Assembly: GCA_014382535.1 (NCBI GenBank)
Contig: JACNJN010000170.1
Coordinates: 1 to 36,137 of the forward strand
Length of the DNA: 36,137 nt
Origin: Candidatus Desulfolinea nitratireducens
Lineage (GTDB): Bacteria > Chloroflexota > Anaerolineae > Anaerolineales > Villigracilaceae
Direction: 5' to 3'
Both the position numbers and the translations under genes were made by a program. This document shows positions 19,243 through 26,869 of this stretch, one piece after another. Numbering within the stretch: the stretch's first letter is position 1; the number at the start of each line of letters is the position of its first letter. Under the pieces are notes generated by a model. The model was given only the letters and a program-made list of their open reading frames with translations, was not told the origin of the DNA and ran no database searches.

Positions 19243-20019
19243 TTAAAGAAAATTCGGATGTTCTTTCTTCAGAAAGGCATCCACCCCAATTCGATGTTCT
19301 TCGCTCTTCCCTGCCACGTCCTGCAATTCGCCCTCAAATTCGAGGACATCTTCGAGATTTGACAGCACAGCCCGATTGTAGGCTTTCTTTGTCGCCCCAA
19401 AGGCTCCCACTGGCCCCATCGCCAGCATTGCCGCGATTTGGGCAACTGTAGCGGCCAAACCCTCGGCGGGAATGAGGCGATTGACCAACCCCCAATTCAA
19501 CGCATCCTGCGCGGAGATGGGGAGATTGCTAAAGGTGAATTCGGTGGCCCGTCCCAGCCCGATCAGTGCAGGGAGCAGCAGCGAGATACCTGAATCCGGG
19601 ACGAGGCCGATGCCGGTGAACCCGACCGTGAACTCGGCAGAATCAGCGGCTATTCGCAGATCGCAGGCCAGCGCAACCCCGAGGCCCGCCCCTGCTACCG
19701 GCCCGTTGATCGCGGCAACAATCGGCTTTTCTATTTGGCGGATTTGCAATATAAGCGGATTATAGGTCTCGCGCAGATGCTCGTGATAGGAGACATCAGA
19801 ATCCTGTCCAGCCAGCATCTCAGAGATATCCTGCCCGGAGCAGAAAGAACTCCCTGCTCCAGTGATGACTATGCAGCGAATATTGTCGTCCTGCGCGGCT
19901 TCATCCAGTGCGGATTGTAGCCCTAAAATCATGTCCCGATTGAAGGCGTTGGCCTTATCGGGACGATTGAGGGTAAGTGTTAGGGTATGATGTTGAAAGA
20001 AAGAGAGGATCAGGGGCAC
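19243..20019 (-). CDS. Enoyl-CoA hydratase/isomerase family protein, PaaG-like
   Basis: Encodes 258 residues of the crotonase fold. Oxyanion-hole segments are FCSGQDISEM (about 59-68) and NGPVAGAGLGVALACDLRIA (about 105-124). The active-site stretch GLVPDSGISLLLP has Asp where hydratases have the second catalytic Glu. This resembles PaaG-type isomerases of phenylacetate breakdown more than true hydratases. No other paa genes are nearby, so the substrate is open. The start is a GTG with GGAGG four bases upstream, 14 bases behind the preceding gene; the two are probably co-transcribed. Confidence 0.88.
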   Translation of the reverse strand: MPLILSFFQHHTLTLTLNRPDKANAFNRDMILGLQSALDEAAQDDNIRCIVITGAGSSFCSGQDISEMLAGQDSDVSYHEHLRETYNPLILQIRQIEKPIVAAINGPVAGAGLGVALACDLRIAADSAEFTVGFTGIGLVPDSGISLLLPALIGLGRATEFTFSNLPISAQDALNWGLVNRLIPAEGLAATVAQIAAMLAMGPVGAFGATKKAYNRAVLSNLEDVLEFEGELQDVAGKSEEHRIGVDAFLKKEHPNFL

Positions 20020-20033
20020 GGGGCCTCCACTAC

Positions 20034-20399
20034 TCAGTAGTCTATATCGTCATCCGTGTTTTCGTCATCACCGAGATCGATTTCAAATTCAACCATATCC
20101 CGGTCCAGATAAACCCAGAGAAGCAGGACTGCCCCTTCTTCGGTTTCAACAGCCCGAACTGCCTGGATGGGAGTCTCTTGTTCAAGCCCCATATCGTTGC
20201 GGTATTCCAGATACATGGGTGAGAAATTGCGCCAGGAACGATAACAGCGCTCGACCAATTCAGGGCCATTAAAAGTGCGGAGTTTTGTAACTGCATTAAC
20301 AAGGGAACTGGGCCCTTCGCTGAGGCCCAACGCCCAGCCATCCTGCACAGGTTCGAAAACAGGTGGGGGTCCTTCGATGATTGTAATTTTATTATCCAT
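20034..20399 (-). CDS. Conserved-looking hypothetical acidic protein
   Basis: Encodes 121 residues without signal peptide or membrane helix. It has a mixed alpha/beta pattern (LVERCYRSWRNFSPMYLEYRN) and a strongly acidic tail. I do not recognise the family. AAAGG lies seven bases before the ATG. It is followed after 14 bases by the crotonase-fold gene, so a shared transcript is likely. Confidence 0.65.
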   Translation of the reverse strand: MDNKITIIEGPPPVFEPVQDGWALGLSEGPSSLVNAVTKLRTFNGPELVERCYRSWRNFSPMYLEYRNDMGLEQETPIQAVRAVETEEGAVLLLWVYLDRDMVEFEIDLGDDENTDDDIDY

Positions 20400-20464
20400 A
20401 GTTTTTACCTTTTAGGTGCAAAAATAATACCATTAAAACCCTGCTGATTTTATAGGATTTTCGT

Positions 20465-20470
20465 TATAAT
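20465..20470 (+). promoter_or_regulatory. Candidate -10 box for the EthD-like gene
   Basis: A consensus TATAAT lies 36 bases before the ATG at 20507, in the divergent gap. The -35 position is poor. Confidence 0.4.
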
Positions 20471-20506
20471 CCATTAACAAATTCATTAAGAGTGGTCTCA
20501 AAACTT

Positions 20507-20836
20507 ATGCATAAAATAACGATCTTCTTTTATCTCCCTCTACCCGGCCAGGATTTCAATTCAGGCTGGCAAAAATTTATGGGACTGGCTGAAAAAATGC
20601 CTGGCCTGCGAAGGGAAACGGTCAGCGAAATTTCAGAACTGGTTTTTGGCAGCCAGGGGCATCAGTTTATCAAGATCCACGAATTTTATTTTGATTCACG
20701 CCAGTCCCTCAATGCTGCCCTGCAATCGCCGGAGGGACAAGCTGCCGGAGATTGGCTGCATGTCTTTACCCGCAAGCGCTTTTCCATGTTGGTCGCCGAG
20801 CATAAGGAGGCCTTGCCGGAGGAGTTTGTTCGGTAG
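20507..20836 (+). CDS. EthD-like dimeric alpha-beta barrel protein
   Basis: Encodes 109 residues from the ATG at 20507, or 114 from a GTG at 20492. The pattern KITIFFYLP...F...MPGLRRETV...EFYFDSRQSLNAALQSPEGQAAGDWL is that of EthD-type ferredoxin-like small proteins, whose members include subunits or helpers of degradative oxidations. No catalytic residues can be assigned. It is a lone plus-strand gene between minus-strand genes, and its ribosome binding site is weak. Confidence 0.75.
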   Translation: MHKITIFFYLPLPGQDFNSGWQKFMGLAEKMPGLRRETVSEISELVFGSQGHQFIKIHEFYFDSRQSLNAALQSPEGQAAGDWLHVFTRKRFSMLVAEHKEALPEEFVR

Positions 20837-20875
20837 GGGCGACGTTTTGTTGCCCTAGGCGGGAACACTCCGCCC

Positions 20876-21970
20876 CTATAGGGTTTTTATTATTTCCTTT
20901 ACAAACCCCGGCCCCTGATAGACCAGACCTGTATAGATCTGTACCAGCGTCGCCCCCATGTCGAGGCGGCGTTTTGCGTCGTCTGGAGTCATGATCCCGC
21001 CTGCGCTGATAACGGGGATCTTCCCATTCACTCTTTTAAGAATTCGACTTAAAGCCGCTTCGCTCGTGGACCGGAGCGGGCTTCCGCTTAAACCGCCTGA
21101 TTCTGTCCGATGAACAGATTTCAGCCCCTCGCGGGCAAGGGTGGTATTTGTCGCGATGATCCCGTCCATATTGGTGGCAAGTATGACGTCAAGGGCGTCA
21201 TCGAGTTCCGCATCCGAGAGATCAGGAGAAAGCTTGACGAGCAAGGGTATTTTTTTGCGCAGGGTCTTCTGTTCAAATTTTCGCTGATAATCCAGTTGGG
21301 TGAGGAGTTCTTCGAGCGCGGCACGACCCTGAAGATCCCGCAATCCCTCGGTGTTTGGCGAGCTGACGTTGATCGTCAGGTAATCGGCGCAGGGGGCAAA
21401 AAGCTCGAGCAGCGAAAGATAATCGAGGACGGCTTCCTTGTTGGGGGTGGTTTTATTTTTGCCGATATTCACGCCGAGGATCATGGATGATTTGCGGCGC
21501 CGATTTGTTTCGGGGTAAAAACGTCTCAGGTTGATCACGCGGGATGATTTTTTTGACGCGTATTTGCAATAACCAAGCTTTGATAAGGCTTTGACGACTT
21601 TTGTCGCGCCTTTGGAGGGGAATCCCATCCGGTTGATGATGGCCTCATCTTCGGGTAATCGGAAGACTCGCGGCTCAGGGTTGCCCAATTGGGGGAGGGG
21701 TGTGACGGTACCGACTTCGATATGCCCAAACCCTAGCATGGAGAGGCCGCGCACGGCGGCGGCATTTTTATCGAATCCGGCCGCCAGCCCAACAGGATTG
21801 GGAAAGGTCAGCCCGAAGGCTTCAACAGGTTTGGGAGGTGCGGAGAAGATCTGTTTGAGCAGCCACTGAGCACCAAAGATATAACGGGTATTGTTGAGGG
21901 CATCCAGGCTCAGGGCGTGAATATCTTCAGGGTTTGGTTTGAAAAGAAGGGGACGAATTTTTTTATACAT
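20876..21970 (-). CDS. pyrD: Quinone-dependent dihydroorotate dehydrogenase (class 2)
   Basis: Encodes 364 residues. It oxidises dihydroorotate to orotate and passes electrons to membrane quinone. The N-terminal amphipathic segment (about 1-45) is the class 2 membrane and quinone site. FMN-binding and catalytic segments are GLAAGFDKNA (61-70), INRMGF, LGVNIGKNK, NVSSPNTEGLR with the catalytic Ser204, and VISAGGIMTPDDA. Residues about 134-162, between INRMGFPSKGA and LGVNIGKN, are basic and longer than usual in the family, and may be an insertion. A YasFM-type class 1 enzyme is excluded because catalysis uses Ser rather than Cys. It is the last pyr gene of the minus-strand run. Confidence 0.95.
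   Translation of the reverse strand: MYKKIRPLLFKPNPEDIHALSLDALNNTRYIFGAQWLLKQIFSAPPKPVEAFGLTFPNPVGLAAGFDKNAAAVRGLSMLGFGHIEVGTVTPLPQLGNPEPRVFRLPEDEAIINRMGFPSKGATKVVKALSKLGYCKYASKKSSRVINLRRFYPETNRRRKSSMILGVNIGKNKTTPNKEAVLDYLSLLELFAPCADYLTINVSSPNTEGLRDLQGRAALEELLTQLDYQRKFEQKTLRKKIPLLVKLSPDLSDAELDDALDVILATNMDGIIATNTTLAREGLKSVHRTESGGLSGSPLRSTSEAALSRILKRVNGKIPVISAGGIMTPDDAKRRLDMGATLVQIYTGLVYQGPGFVKEIIKTL
21485..21550. repeat. 9-bp direct repeats bounding extra segment in pyrD
   Basis: GGATGATTT occurs at 21485-21493 and 21542-21550, exactly 57 bases (19 codons) apart, each encoding Lys-Ser-Ser in PyrD. The segment between them makes up most of the non-conserved basic stretch. This could be a duplicated insertion target or coincidence. 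Confidence 0.5.
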
Positions 21971-22009
21971 AGTCGGTTGAAGGTTGCAAGTTTTAGGCTA
22001 AATAAACCT

Positions 22010-22101
22010 GTCATCACGAGTTGCTGATGTTTTTCGGCGGCGCGGCGATCTCCTCGATAGTAAAGGGGATTGCCGCGGTCGCTTCGCTCCCTCGCAATGA
22101 C
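22010..22101. repeat. GTCATTGCGAG-type REP/MITE-like element
   Basis: The ends GTCATCACGAG and CTCGCAATGAC are imperfect inverted repeats. Inside are GGCGATCTCC and GGGGATTGCCGCG..GCTTCGCTCCCTCG segments typical of the widespread 'GTCATTGCGAGGAGC' bacterial repeat. It sits between the pyrD start and the next gene upstream. A relative lies in frame within the membrane-protein gene at 22892-22981. Confidence 0.75.
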
Positions 22102-22113
22102 AAAATTAGTTGA

Positions 22114-22575
22114 TTATTTTTCACTATTATGCCTGTCCGCAAATTTTTTACATTCTGCCAGATAATCATCTGCGCGCTTGATCAATTTTGGCAAAAGGGT
22201 GAAATCTCCTTTTAGAAAGTCTGTGCCAAACTTTAATAGTTGATCGCTCTTTTTCTTTAGCTCAGCTTCGAGTTGGCCCTCGTCCATCTTGGCAGGAAGA
22301 AAAGCTTCATCGACCCTTGGAGTCTCTCTCTCCCCTAGTTCCACGAGTAACCAATCGAGCGAGGCCTTCTCAGTTTCAGGATCTTTGATATCTGCGATGA
22401 TCAGCCAGGGGAAGACACCGATCTCGTAATTCAGATGGACTTCGGTTGTAGGGTTTTTAAAGCGGACAAATACGCCTCCCCTGTGGTAGGTGGTCTCGAT
22501 CCTTTTAAAATCATATATATTTTCAAGAGACCGAAAGCATTTATCTACAATCTGTTCAAATTCGGATTTTCTCAT
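22114..22575 (-). CDS. Hypothetical soluble protein, 153 residues
   Basis: I do not recognise a family. The first half looks alpha/beta (FEQIVDKCFRSLENIYDFKRIE, then strands VFVRFKN and EVHLNYEIGVFPWLIIADI). The second half is helical and rich in Lys, Leu and Asp. No signal peptide or membrane helix is seen. The general look recalls small immunity-like or phage-type accessory proteins, but that is only an impression. GTG and ATG start codons are adjacent; the ATG at 22575 has GGAG seven bases upstream. Confidence 0.65.
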   Translation of the reverse strand: MRKSEFEQIVDKCFRSLENIYDFKRIETTYHRGGVFVRFKNPTTEVHLNYEIGVFPWLIIADIKDPETEKASLDWLLVELGERETPRVDEAFLPAKMDEGQLEAELKKKSDQLLKFGTDFLKGDFTLLPKLIKRADDYLAECKKFADRHNSEK

Positions 22576-22676
22576 CACGGTGCTCCTTTAGCGGTTCTCG
22601 GTTTGAGACGCGCCAGCCGCAGCAGCGGAGAGCGGGTTTCGGGGTCAAGATCGTTATTGGATAATGACCATATCAT

Positions 22677-23315
22677 TTATCTTTTCATGAAGACCAATTT
22701 TACCCCACCTATTAGTGCAAGCAGAAAACCGATCCCGATCAGAGTCCATTTCAGGGAGGTAAAGATGGTCGTCGTCCAGGCGAGAGGAGTTAGCTCAGTC
22801 GGGTAACTCAAAAATAAAGTTGCCAAGCCAAAGTTTTCAAGATAGTCGAAGAGCACCCCACCCCAGGGGATGAAGATAATAATATCCAAAATGTCTTTGC
22901 GAGGAAGGCGATAGCCTGACGTGGCAATCTCATCGTCTGGGAGACTGCTTCGTTGCAAAAGCATGCTCCTCGCAGAATCATCCATGCTTTGTGTTGATAC
23001 AGGAAAGGCGCGCCGAAAGGTGACAATGAGCAACAAGCAGATCATCAGCCCATAGATGAGGGGATAGATGATATCAAGGGTCAAACGCGTCATCGCCGCG
23101 GCCTGGCGCAGTTCGGGTGTGTACGCGCTGATGATCTCATATGCACGTTGGGGTGTGTAAAAGAATTGCAGGTCGAGGACAGGCAAATCATGCGTATCGC
23201 TGGAAGACGCACTCGGCATAATCACCAGATTGAAAAGCATTTGGAGCGCAAAGAGCGCCAGAATGCTTTTCCAATTGGCCCATTTTTCGAAGATGGTCAG
23301 GAGTTTAGTTTTCAT
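22677..23315 (-). CDS. Multi-pass membrane protein with in-frame repeat insertion
   Basis: Encodes 212 residues with about four or five membrane helices (near 18-35, 80-100, 143-170 and 178-208). A loop after the first helix has the pattern DLQFFYTPQRAYEIISAYTPELR. I do not recognise a named family. Residues 112-141, between a helix and the conserved-looking DILDIIIFIPWGG, are encoded by a REP-like element and are polar, so they probably form a cytoplasmic loop. Its ATG follows the NUDIX stop by two bases, so it is translationally coupled to that gene. Confidence 0.72.
   Translation of the reverse strand: MKTKLLTIFEKWANWKSILALFALQMLFNLVIMPSASSSDTHDLPVLDLQFFYTPQRAYEIISAYTPELRQAAAMTRLTLDIIYPLIYGLMICLLLIVTFRRAFPVSTQSMDDSARSMLLQRSSLPDDEIATSGYRLPRKDILDIIIFIPWGGVLFDYLENFGLATLFLSYPTELTPLAWTTTIFTSLKWTLIGIGFLLALIGGVKLVFMKR
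22892..22981. repeat. REP/MITE-like element inside a membrane-protein gene, in frame
   Basis: About 90 bases with inverted ends (TGTCTTTGCGAGGA against TCCTCGCAGAATCA) and inner pairs GGCAATCTC / GGGAGACTGC. The order and motifs match the GTCATTGCGAG-type element at 22010-22101. It adds 30 codons without a stop. Confidence 0.75.
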
Positions 23316-23317
23316 GT

Positions 23318-23950
23318 TTATTCAAATACGGTTCTTTTTGATGAATCGTCCGCCTGCGCGAAAGCATCTTCAATAATACCCCGATTCGTTCTATATTTGG
23401 ATAGCGGGGGTAACTCATTCAGCTCGAAGAAACCCACATCAGGGGTCTCGTGGCTGGGGCGAATTTTTCCGCCTTCGATCTTGCAGAGAAAGAGTAATTT
23501 ATAGGCATGATAGAAAGGCATCATTGTCTCGTCGGGGACGCGATTCGCATCGTAAATGCCGACCACGCTCAAAACACGGACGTCGTATCCGCTTTCCTCA
23601 CGCACCTCCCGGATGATCGCCTCCGAGGGGGTGTCGCCCACATCTGCCCAGCCGCCGGGTAGACTCCAGCGCCCATCGTTGGCTTCCTGAACGAGCAGGA
23701 TTTCCCCATCGCGGATCACGGCGGCGCGCACATCGATTTTCGGAGTGATATAGCCGGGCTGCATCGCAAAACTTTCCTGTATCTCTTCTTCAGAGAGCAT
23801 GCTTTGCTTGCTGATGATCTCAGCCGCAAGTTCCCGCAGCCTTACGTAACGTTCGGTCTCGTAGCCGTTTTGGGCATATTCCAGCCCAACCTGCGACATT
23901 GCATGCAATTCGCGGGCGATTTTTAGCCATTCCGGGGTGTTTTTATTCAT
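23318..23950 (-). CDS. NUDIX hydrolase with Nudix_N2-type N-terminal domain
   Basis: Encodes 210 residues. The helical N-terminal region WLKIARELHAMSQVGLEYAQ...YERYVRLRELAAEI (about 8-60) matches the domain that precedes some ADP-sugar or nucleoside-diphosphate-linked NUDIX enzymes. The NUDIX box runs from Gly100 to Tyr122 (GDTPSEAIIREVREESG), with Asp106 in place of the first Glu. It hydrolyses a nucleoside diphosphate linked to some group. The ATG at 23950 has AAAGGA five to six bases upstream; the longer frame to 24013 overlaps the previous gene and is unlikely. It is tightly coupled to the downstream membrane gene. Confidence 0.9.
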   Translation of the reverse strand: MNKNTPEWLKIARELHAMSQVGLEYAQNGYETERYVRLRELAAEIISKQSMLSEEEIQESFAMQPGYITPKIDVRAAVIRDGEILLVQEANDGRWSLPGGWADVGDTPSEAIIREVREESGYDVRVLSVVGIYDANRVPDETMMPFYHAYKLLFLCKIEGGKIRPSHETPDVGFFELNELPPLSKYRTNRGIIEDAFAQADDSSKRTVFE

Positions 23951-23969
23951 GGTTATCCTTTGGGATATT

Positions 23970-24347
23970 TTACCCAGCAAAGAGAGCAACAGCATATAAA
24001 CTGGTTCCGCCAAGGAAAATAAATAAGAATAACCAGCTAATTCCTTTTTTCAATTTGAAGAAGATGATTTGCTCAATGGCTCTGAGAAACCAGAAGAAAG
24101 CGATCATAGCGGTGAGTGCCCGCCCCAATTCTGTTTCAAGCATTTGCGCCCGGTACCGTAACGAGAGCATCCCAAAGATCACAAAAACCAATGCCAGGCA
24201 TAAATTGATTACCTGCATAATTGCGCGGTTGATTGAAGAAAGTTTGGCCAGATCGTTTTTCCAGTCGAAAATTTGCCAGAATAACAGATGGAATACCGCA
24301 AAAACAAGGCTGTAGATTCCACCGATCAATAATAAAGATTCGCTCAT
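23970..24347 (-). CDS. Small four-helix membrane protein
   Basis: Encodes 125 residues with four predicted helices (about 4-22, 45-63, 77-93 and 103-122), separated by short basic loops. It starts at the ATG at 24347, with GGAAG eight bases upstream, and runs between pyrE and the NUDIX gene with 17-19-base gaps. I do not recognise the family. Confidence 0.7.
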   Translation of the reverse strand: MSESLLLIGGIYSLVFAVFHLLFWQIFDWKNDLAKLSSINRAIMQVINLCLALVFVIFGMLSLRYRAQMLETELGRALTAMIAFFWFLRAIEQIIFFKLKKGISWLFLFIFLGGTSLYAVALFAG

Positions 24348-24364
24348 TAGATTTCTTCCAATCT

Positions 24365-24973
24365 TCAAGACCTCAAAAGAAATTCTCTTGCCGCATCAAT
24401 TTTTTCTTTCCCCACTTTTTCGGATTGCTCCCAAAGGTCGAGCATTTGCGGCAACGTGAAAACGCTGTGCAGGCTATAGCCATGCTCCCCCATAAAATCC
24501 ACGCCGGCAGATTGACGGTCGATCAGCACGACAATATCTTTGACTTCCAATCCGGCCTGGTTCAGTTTTTGGATGCCCTCCAGCTTGCTCCCGCCTGAGG
24601 AGATCAGATCATCGATCACAACTGCGCGTTGCCCGGCATCGTAGACGCCCTCGACCTCGACCTTGGTTCCGTATCCTTTCACCTCCTTGCGCGGATAGAT
24701 CATCGGCCACCCGCCGTGGAGGCTGATCGCCGTGCCGATCGGCATCGCCGCGTACGGCAGGGCGGCGAGTTGGTCGAACTCAAGATTGTTTAGAATTTCA
24801 GCATAGGCCGCAGCCACATCTTTGAGCAATTCCGGGAAGGCGACCAATCGGCGCAGATCAATGTAGATGGGAGATTTCTGGCCTGATTTAAGCGTGAATT
24901 TGCCAAATTTGACACAGCCAGCTTTGAGAAGGCCGTCGGCGAGAGATTGGGTGGATGAGTTTAATTTCTTCAT
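24365..24973 (-). CDS. pyrE: Orotate phosphoribosyltransferase
   Basis: Encodes 202 residues. It transfers ribose phosphate from PRPP to orotate, giving OMP. The PRPP loop is VVIDDLISSGGSKLEG, with the flexible-loop region PRKEVKGYGTK ahead of it. The N-terminal KFGKFTLKSGQKSPIYIDLRRL is the bacterial PyrE pattern. It lies 53 bases behind the D-2-hydroxyacid dehydrogenase gene and is probably part of the pyr transcript. AGGA lies six bases before the ATG. Confidence 0.95.
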   Translation of the reverse strand: MKKLNSSTQSLADGLLKAGCVKFGKFTLKSGQKSPIYIDLRRLVAFPELLKDVAAAYAEILNNLEFDQLAALPYAAMPIGTAISLHGGWPMIYPRKEVKGYGTKVEVEGVYDAGQRAVVIDDLISSGGSKLEGIQKLNQAGLEVKDIVVLIDRQSAGVDFMGEHGYSLHSVFTLPQMLDLWEQSEKVGKEKIDAAREFLLRS

Positions 24974-25002
24974 AAAAATTCCTAATTTGACCGATTAGTC
25001 CC

Positions 25003-25023
25003 TCCCCTGCACGCGGGGGGAGA
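25003..25023. repeat. CTCCCC..GGGGAG hairpin between dehydrogenase gene and pyrE
   Basis: CTCCCC and GGGGAG arms around TGCACGCG. It is a minimal member of the CTCCCC family seen at 16165, 19161 and inside pyrC. It has no T run on the minus strand, so it is not a convincing terminator. Confidence 0.5.
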
Positions 25024-25026
25024 ATC

Positions 25027-25962
25027 TTAATAACCACGCTCAAAATCAACTTGATAATTAAGTGCTTCATCTTTTATATAGCGATGATAATTCTCGATAA
25101 ACACCTGTGAAATATCTTTTGGAAGACTTGGGGCGGCTGTGTGGAAAGTTATCCACAGGTTAGGCGTTGTCCAAAAGGGATGTTCTTTGGGCAAAGGTTC
25201 TTTGTCAAAGACATCCAAAACTGCGCCTGCAATCTTTTCTTGTTCCAAAGCTGCTTGTAATGCTTCATCGTCTACGGCACTGCCACGTCCGACATTGATA
25301 AATATAGCGGTTTTGGGTAAGGCATCAAAAACCGAAGCATCTAAAAGTTTTTGTGTCTCCGGGGTGTTGGGGAAAATGTTTACGAGATAGTCCACGCCGC
25401 ACGCAAACTCTATCAGATCATCGTGATGGTACACATCCACATCGGGGCTGGATTGGCTGGAACGTGTGTAACCATGCACGATCATCCCAAAATGTTTGGC
25501 TGTTTTGGCAACATGCGCGCCAATTGACCCGACGCCCAGCAACCCGATGGTCTTGTCGCGCAAAGAGCCGGTATCGCTACCATCCCAACTTTTTTTGGCC
25601 TGTAACTGATGGTGTTTAAAGATCTGCCTTTCATGGAAAAGCAGATATCCAAAAACATATTCAGCCATCAATTCACCGAAGACGCCGCGTGCATTGGTCA
25701 GAACATAATCGCGACGCAGGGAGGGGAGAAGAAGCAACTCCACACCTGCCGACAAGGTTTGCACCCAGCGCAATTTCGCCAGGGACGGAAGTAAATCGCG
25801 TATCAGGGAGGGGTAGCCCAGCACGATTTCGCACTGATTGGCAATTTTGGCTTTGACATCTGCATTTTTGAAAGCAAATATCTCAAGGTTTGGTAGCTTC
25901 GCAGCTTGGATCAAATTTTCGTATTGCTCCGCTCTATCGGAAAGTATGAGTAGTTTTGGCAT
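25027..25962 (-). CDS. D-2-hydroxyacid dehydrogenase (NAD-dependent)
   Basis: Encodes 311 residues. The nucleotide site is GLLGVGSIGAH (about 140-150). Catalytic residues are Arg226 in INVGRGS, Glu255 in DKEPLP and His274 in ITFHTAAPS. It is closer to the short glyoxylate/hydroxypyruvate-reductase-like group than to SerA, as no ACT domain is present. The substrate is unknown. Its ATG overlaps the pyrF TGA by one base (TGATG), so it is translated together with pyrF even though it has no obvious pyrimidine role. Confidence 0.92.
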   Translation of the reverse strand: MPKLLILSDRAEQYENLIQAAKLPNLEIFAFKNADVKAKIANQCEIVLGYPSLIRDLLPSLAKLRWVQTLSAGVELLLLPSLRRDYVLTNARGVFGELMAEYVFGYLLFHERQIFKHHQLQAKKSWDGSDTGSLRDKTIGLLGVGSIGAHVAKTAKHFGMIVHGYTRSSQSSPDVDVYHHDDLIEFACGVDYLVNIFPNTPETQKLLDASVFDALPKTAIFINVGRGSAVDDEALQAALEQEKIAGAVLDVFDKEPLPKEHPFWTTPNLWITFHTAAPSLPKDISQVFIENYHRYIKDEALNYQVDFERGY

Positions 25963-26810
25963 CAGTATCCAATCTCTCGTTTGATATTGGCGATCTCATC
26001 CCGCAATTCAGCCGCGGCTCTCTTCGGGCTTTCAGCCCTTGCAATTGAGCGCGAGACGTTTATCAGCATGCCCTTGCCATCTTTACGGAGACCGGCCTTG
26101 AGCGCGGTCTCGAGGTCACCGCCCTGTGCGCCGACGCCGGGTGCCAGGAACCATAGGTCTGGCGCGGCAGCCCGGACCTTGGCTAATGCCTCCGGTTGAG
26201 TCGCGCCGACAACGAGTCCGATATTATTGGCAGTATTCCAGGATTGGGCGAGGTGGGCAACGTGTTCGTATAATGCCCTCACCCTTTGTCCCTCTCCCTC
26301 AGGGAGAGGGGTTGGGGTGAGGGATAAGTCCTGGAAATCCTTCGCCCCTGGATTACTCGTCTTGCATAATAGAAATGCGCCTTTCTCAGGATAGCCTAAA
26401 AAGGGATCAATCGAATCTTTACCCAGATAAGGATTAAGCGTGATCGCATCCGCGCCGAGATGCTCAAAGGTGGATTTAGCGTAAGCCTCTGCTGTTGAGG
26501 CGATATCGCCGCGTTTGGCATCCAGGATGACGGGGATCATCGAGCCGAGCTTTTTTGATTCTTCGCCAATGGCTTCAATGAGCTGCTTGAGGGCCGTCCA
26601 GCCTTCGGCGCCGAAGAATTCGAAGAAGGCCGCGTTGGGTTTAAAGGCGGAGGCGTAGGTCGATGTCTCTCGGACAATCCGCAAGCTGAAATCAAGGGCG
26701 GCCTCGGCTGTGGGAGAGTCGAGGTCGGCAAGATGAGGATCGAGTCCGATGCAGAGCAGGGATGAGCAATCATCCACACGTCGTTCTAAAAATGAGAAGA
26801 AAGTTTCCAT
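25962..26810 (-). CDS. pyrF: Orotidine 5'-phosphate decarboxylase (long bacterial type)
   Basis: Encodes 282 residues. It decarboxylates OMP to UMP. The catalytic cluster is Asp97-x-Lys99-x2-Asp102 in ILDAKRGDI. FKPNAAFFEFFGAEGW, LNPYLGKDSIDPF, GATQPEAL and APGVGAQGG are typical of the roughly 270-residue type. Residues 163-178 (SLTPTPLPEGEGQRVR) are extra and come from a palindromic repeat. I chose the ATG at 26810 because similarity starts there; no clear ribosome binding site is seen. A GTG at 26852 opens a longer frame. Confidence 0.95.
   Translation of the reverse strand: METFFSFLERRVDDCSSLLCIGLDPHLADLDSPTAEAALDFSLRIVRETSTYASAFKPNAAFFEFFGAEGWTALKQLIEAIGEESKKLGSMIPVILDAKRGDIASTAEAYAKSTFEHLGADAITLNPYLGKDSIDPFLGYPEKGAFLLCKTSNPGAKDFQDLSLTPTPLPEGEGQRVRALYEHVAHLAQSWNTANNIGLVVGATQPEALAKVRAAAPDLWFLAPGVGAQGGDLETALKAGLRKDGKGMLINVSRSIARAESPKRAAAELRDEIANIKREIGY
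26276..26323. repeat. 48-bp palindrome inside pyrF, in frame
   Basis: CCCTCACCC and CCCTCTCCC followed by their complements GGGAGAGGG and GGGTGAGGG, with short spacers. Its length is exactly 16 codons, and it encodes the LTPTPLPEGEGQRVR peptide. A partial relative lies at 15315-15348. Confidence 0.85.
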
Positions 26811-26869
26811 AATTTTGATGGGTAAAAAGTGAAACGTGAGCAAATGCTTCACGCATCACTCTTCACGAT

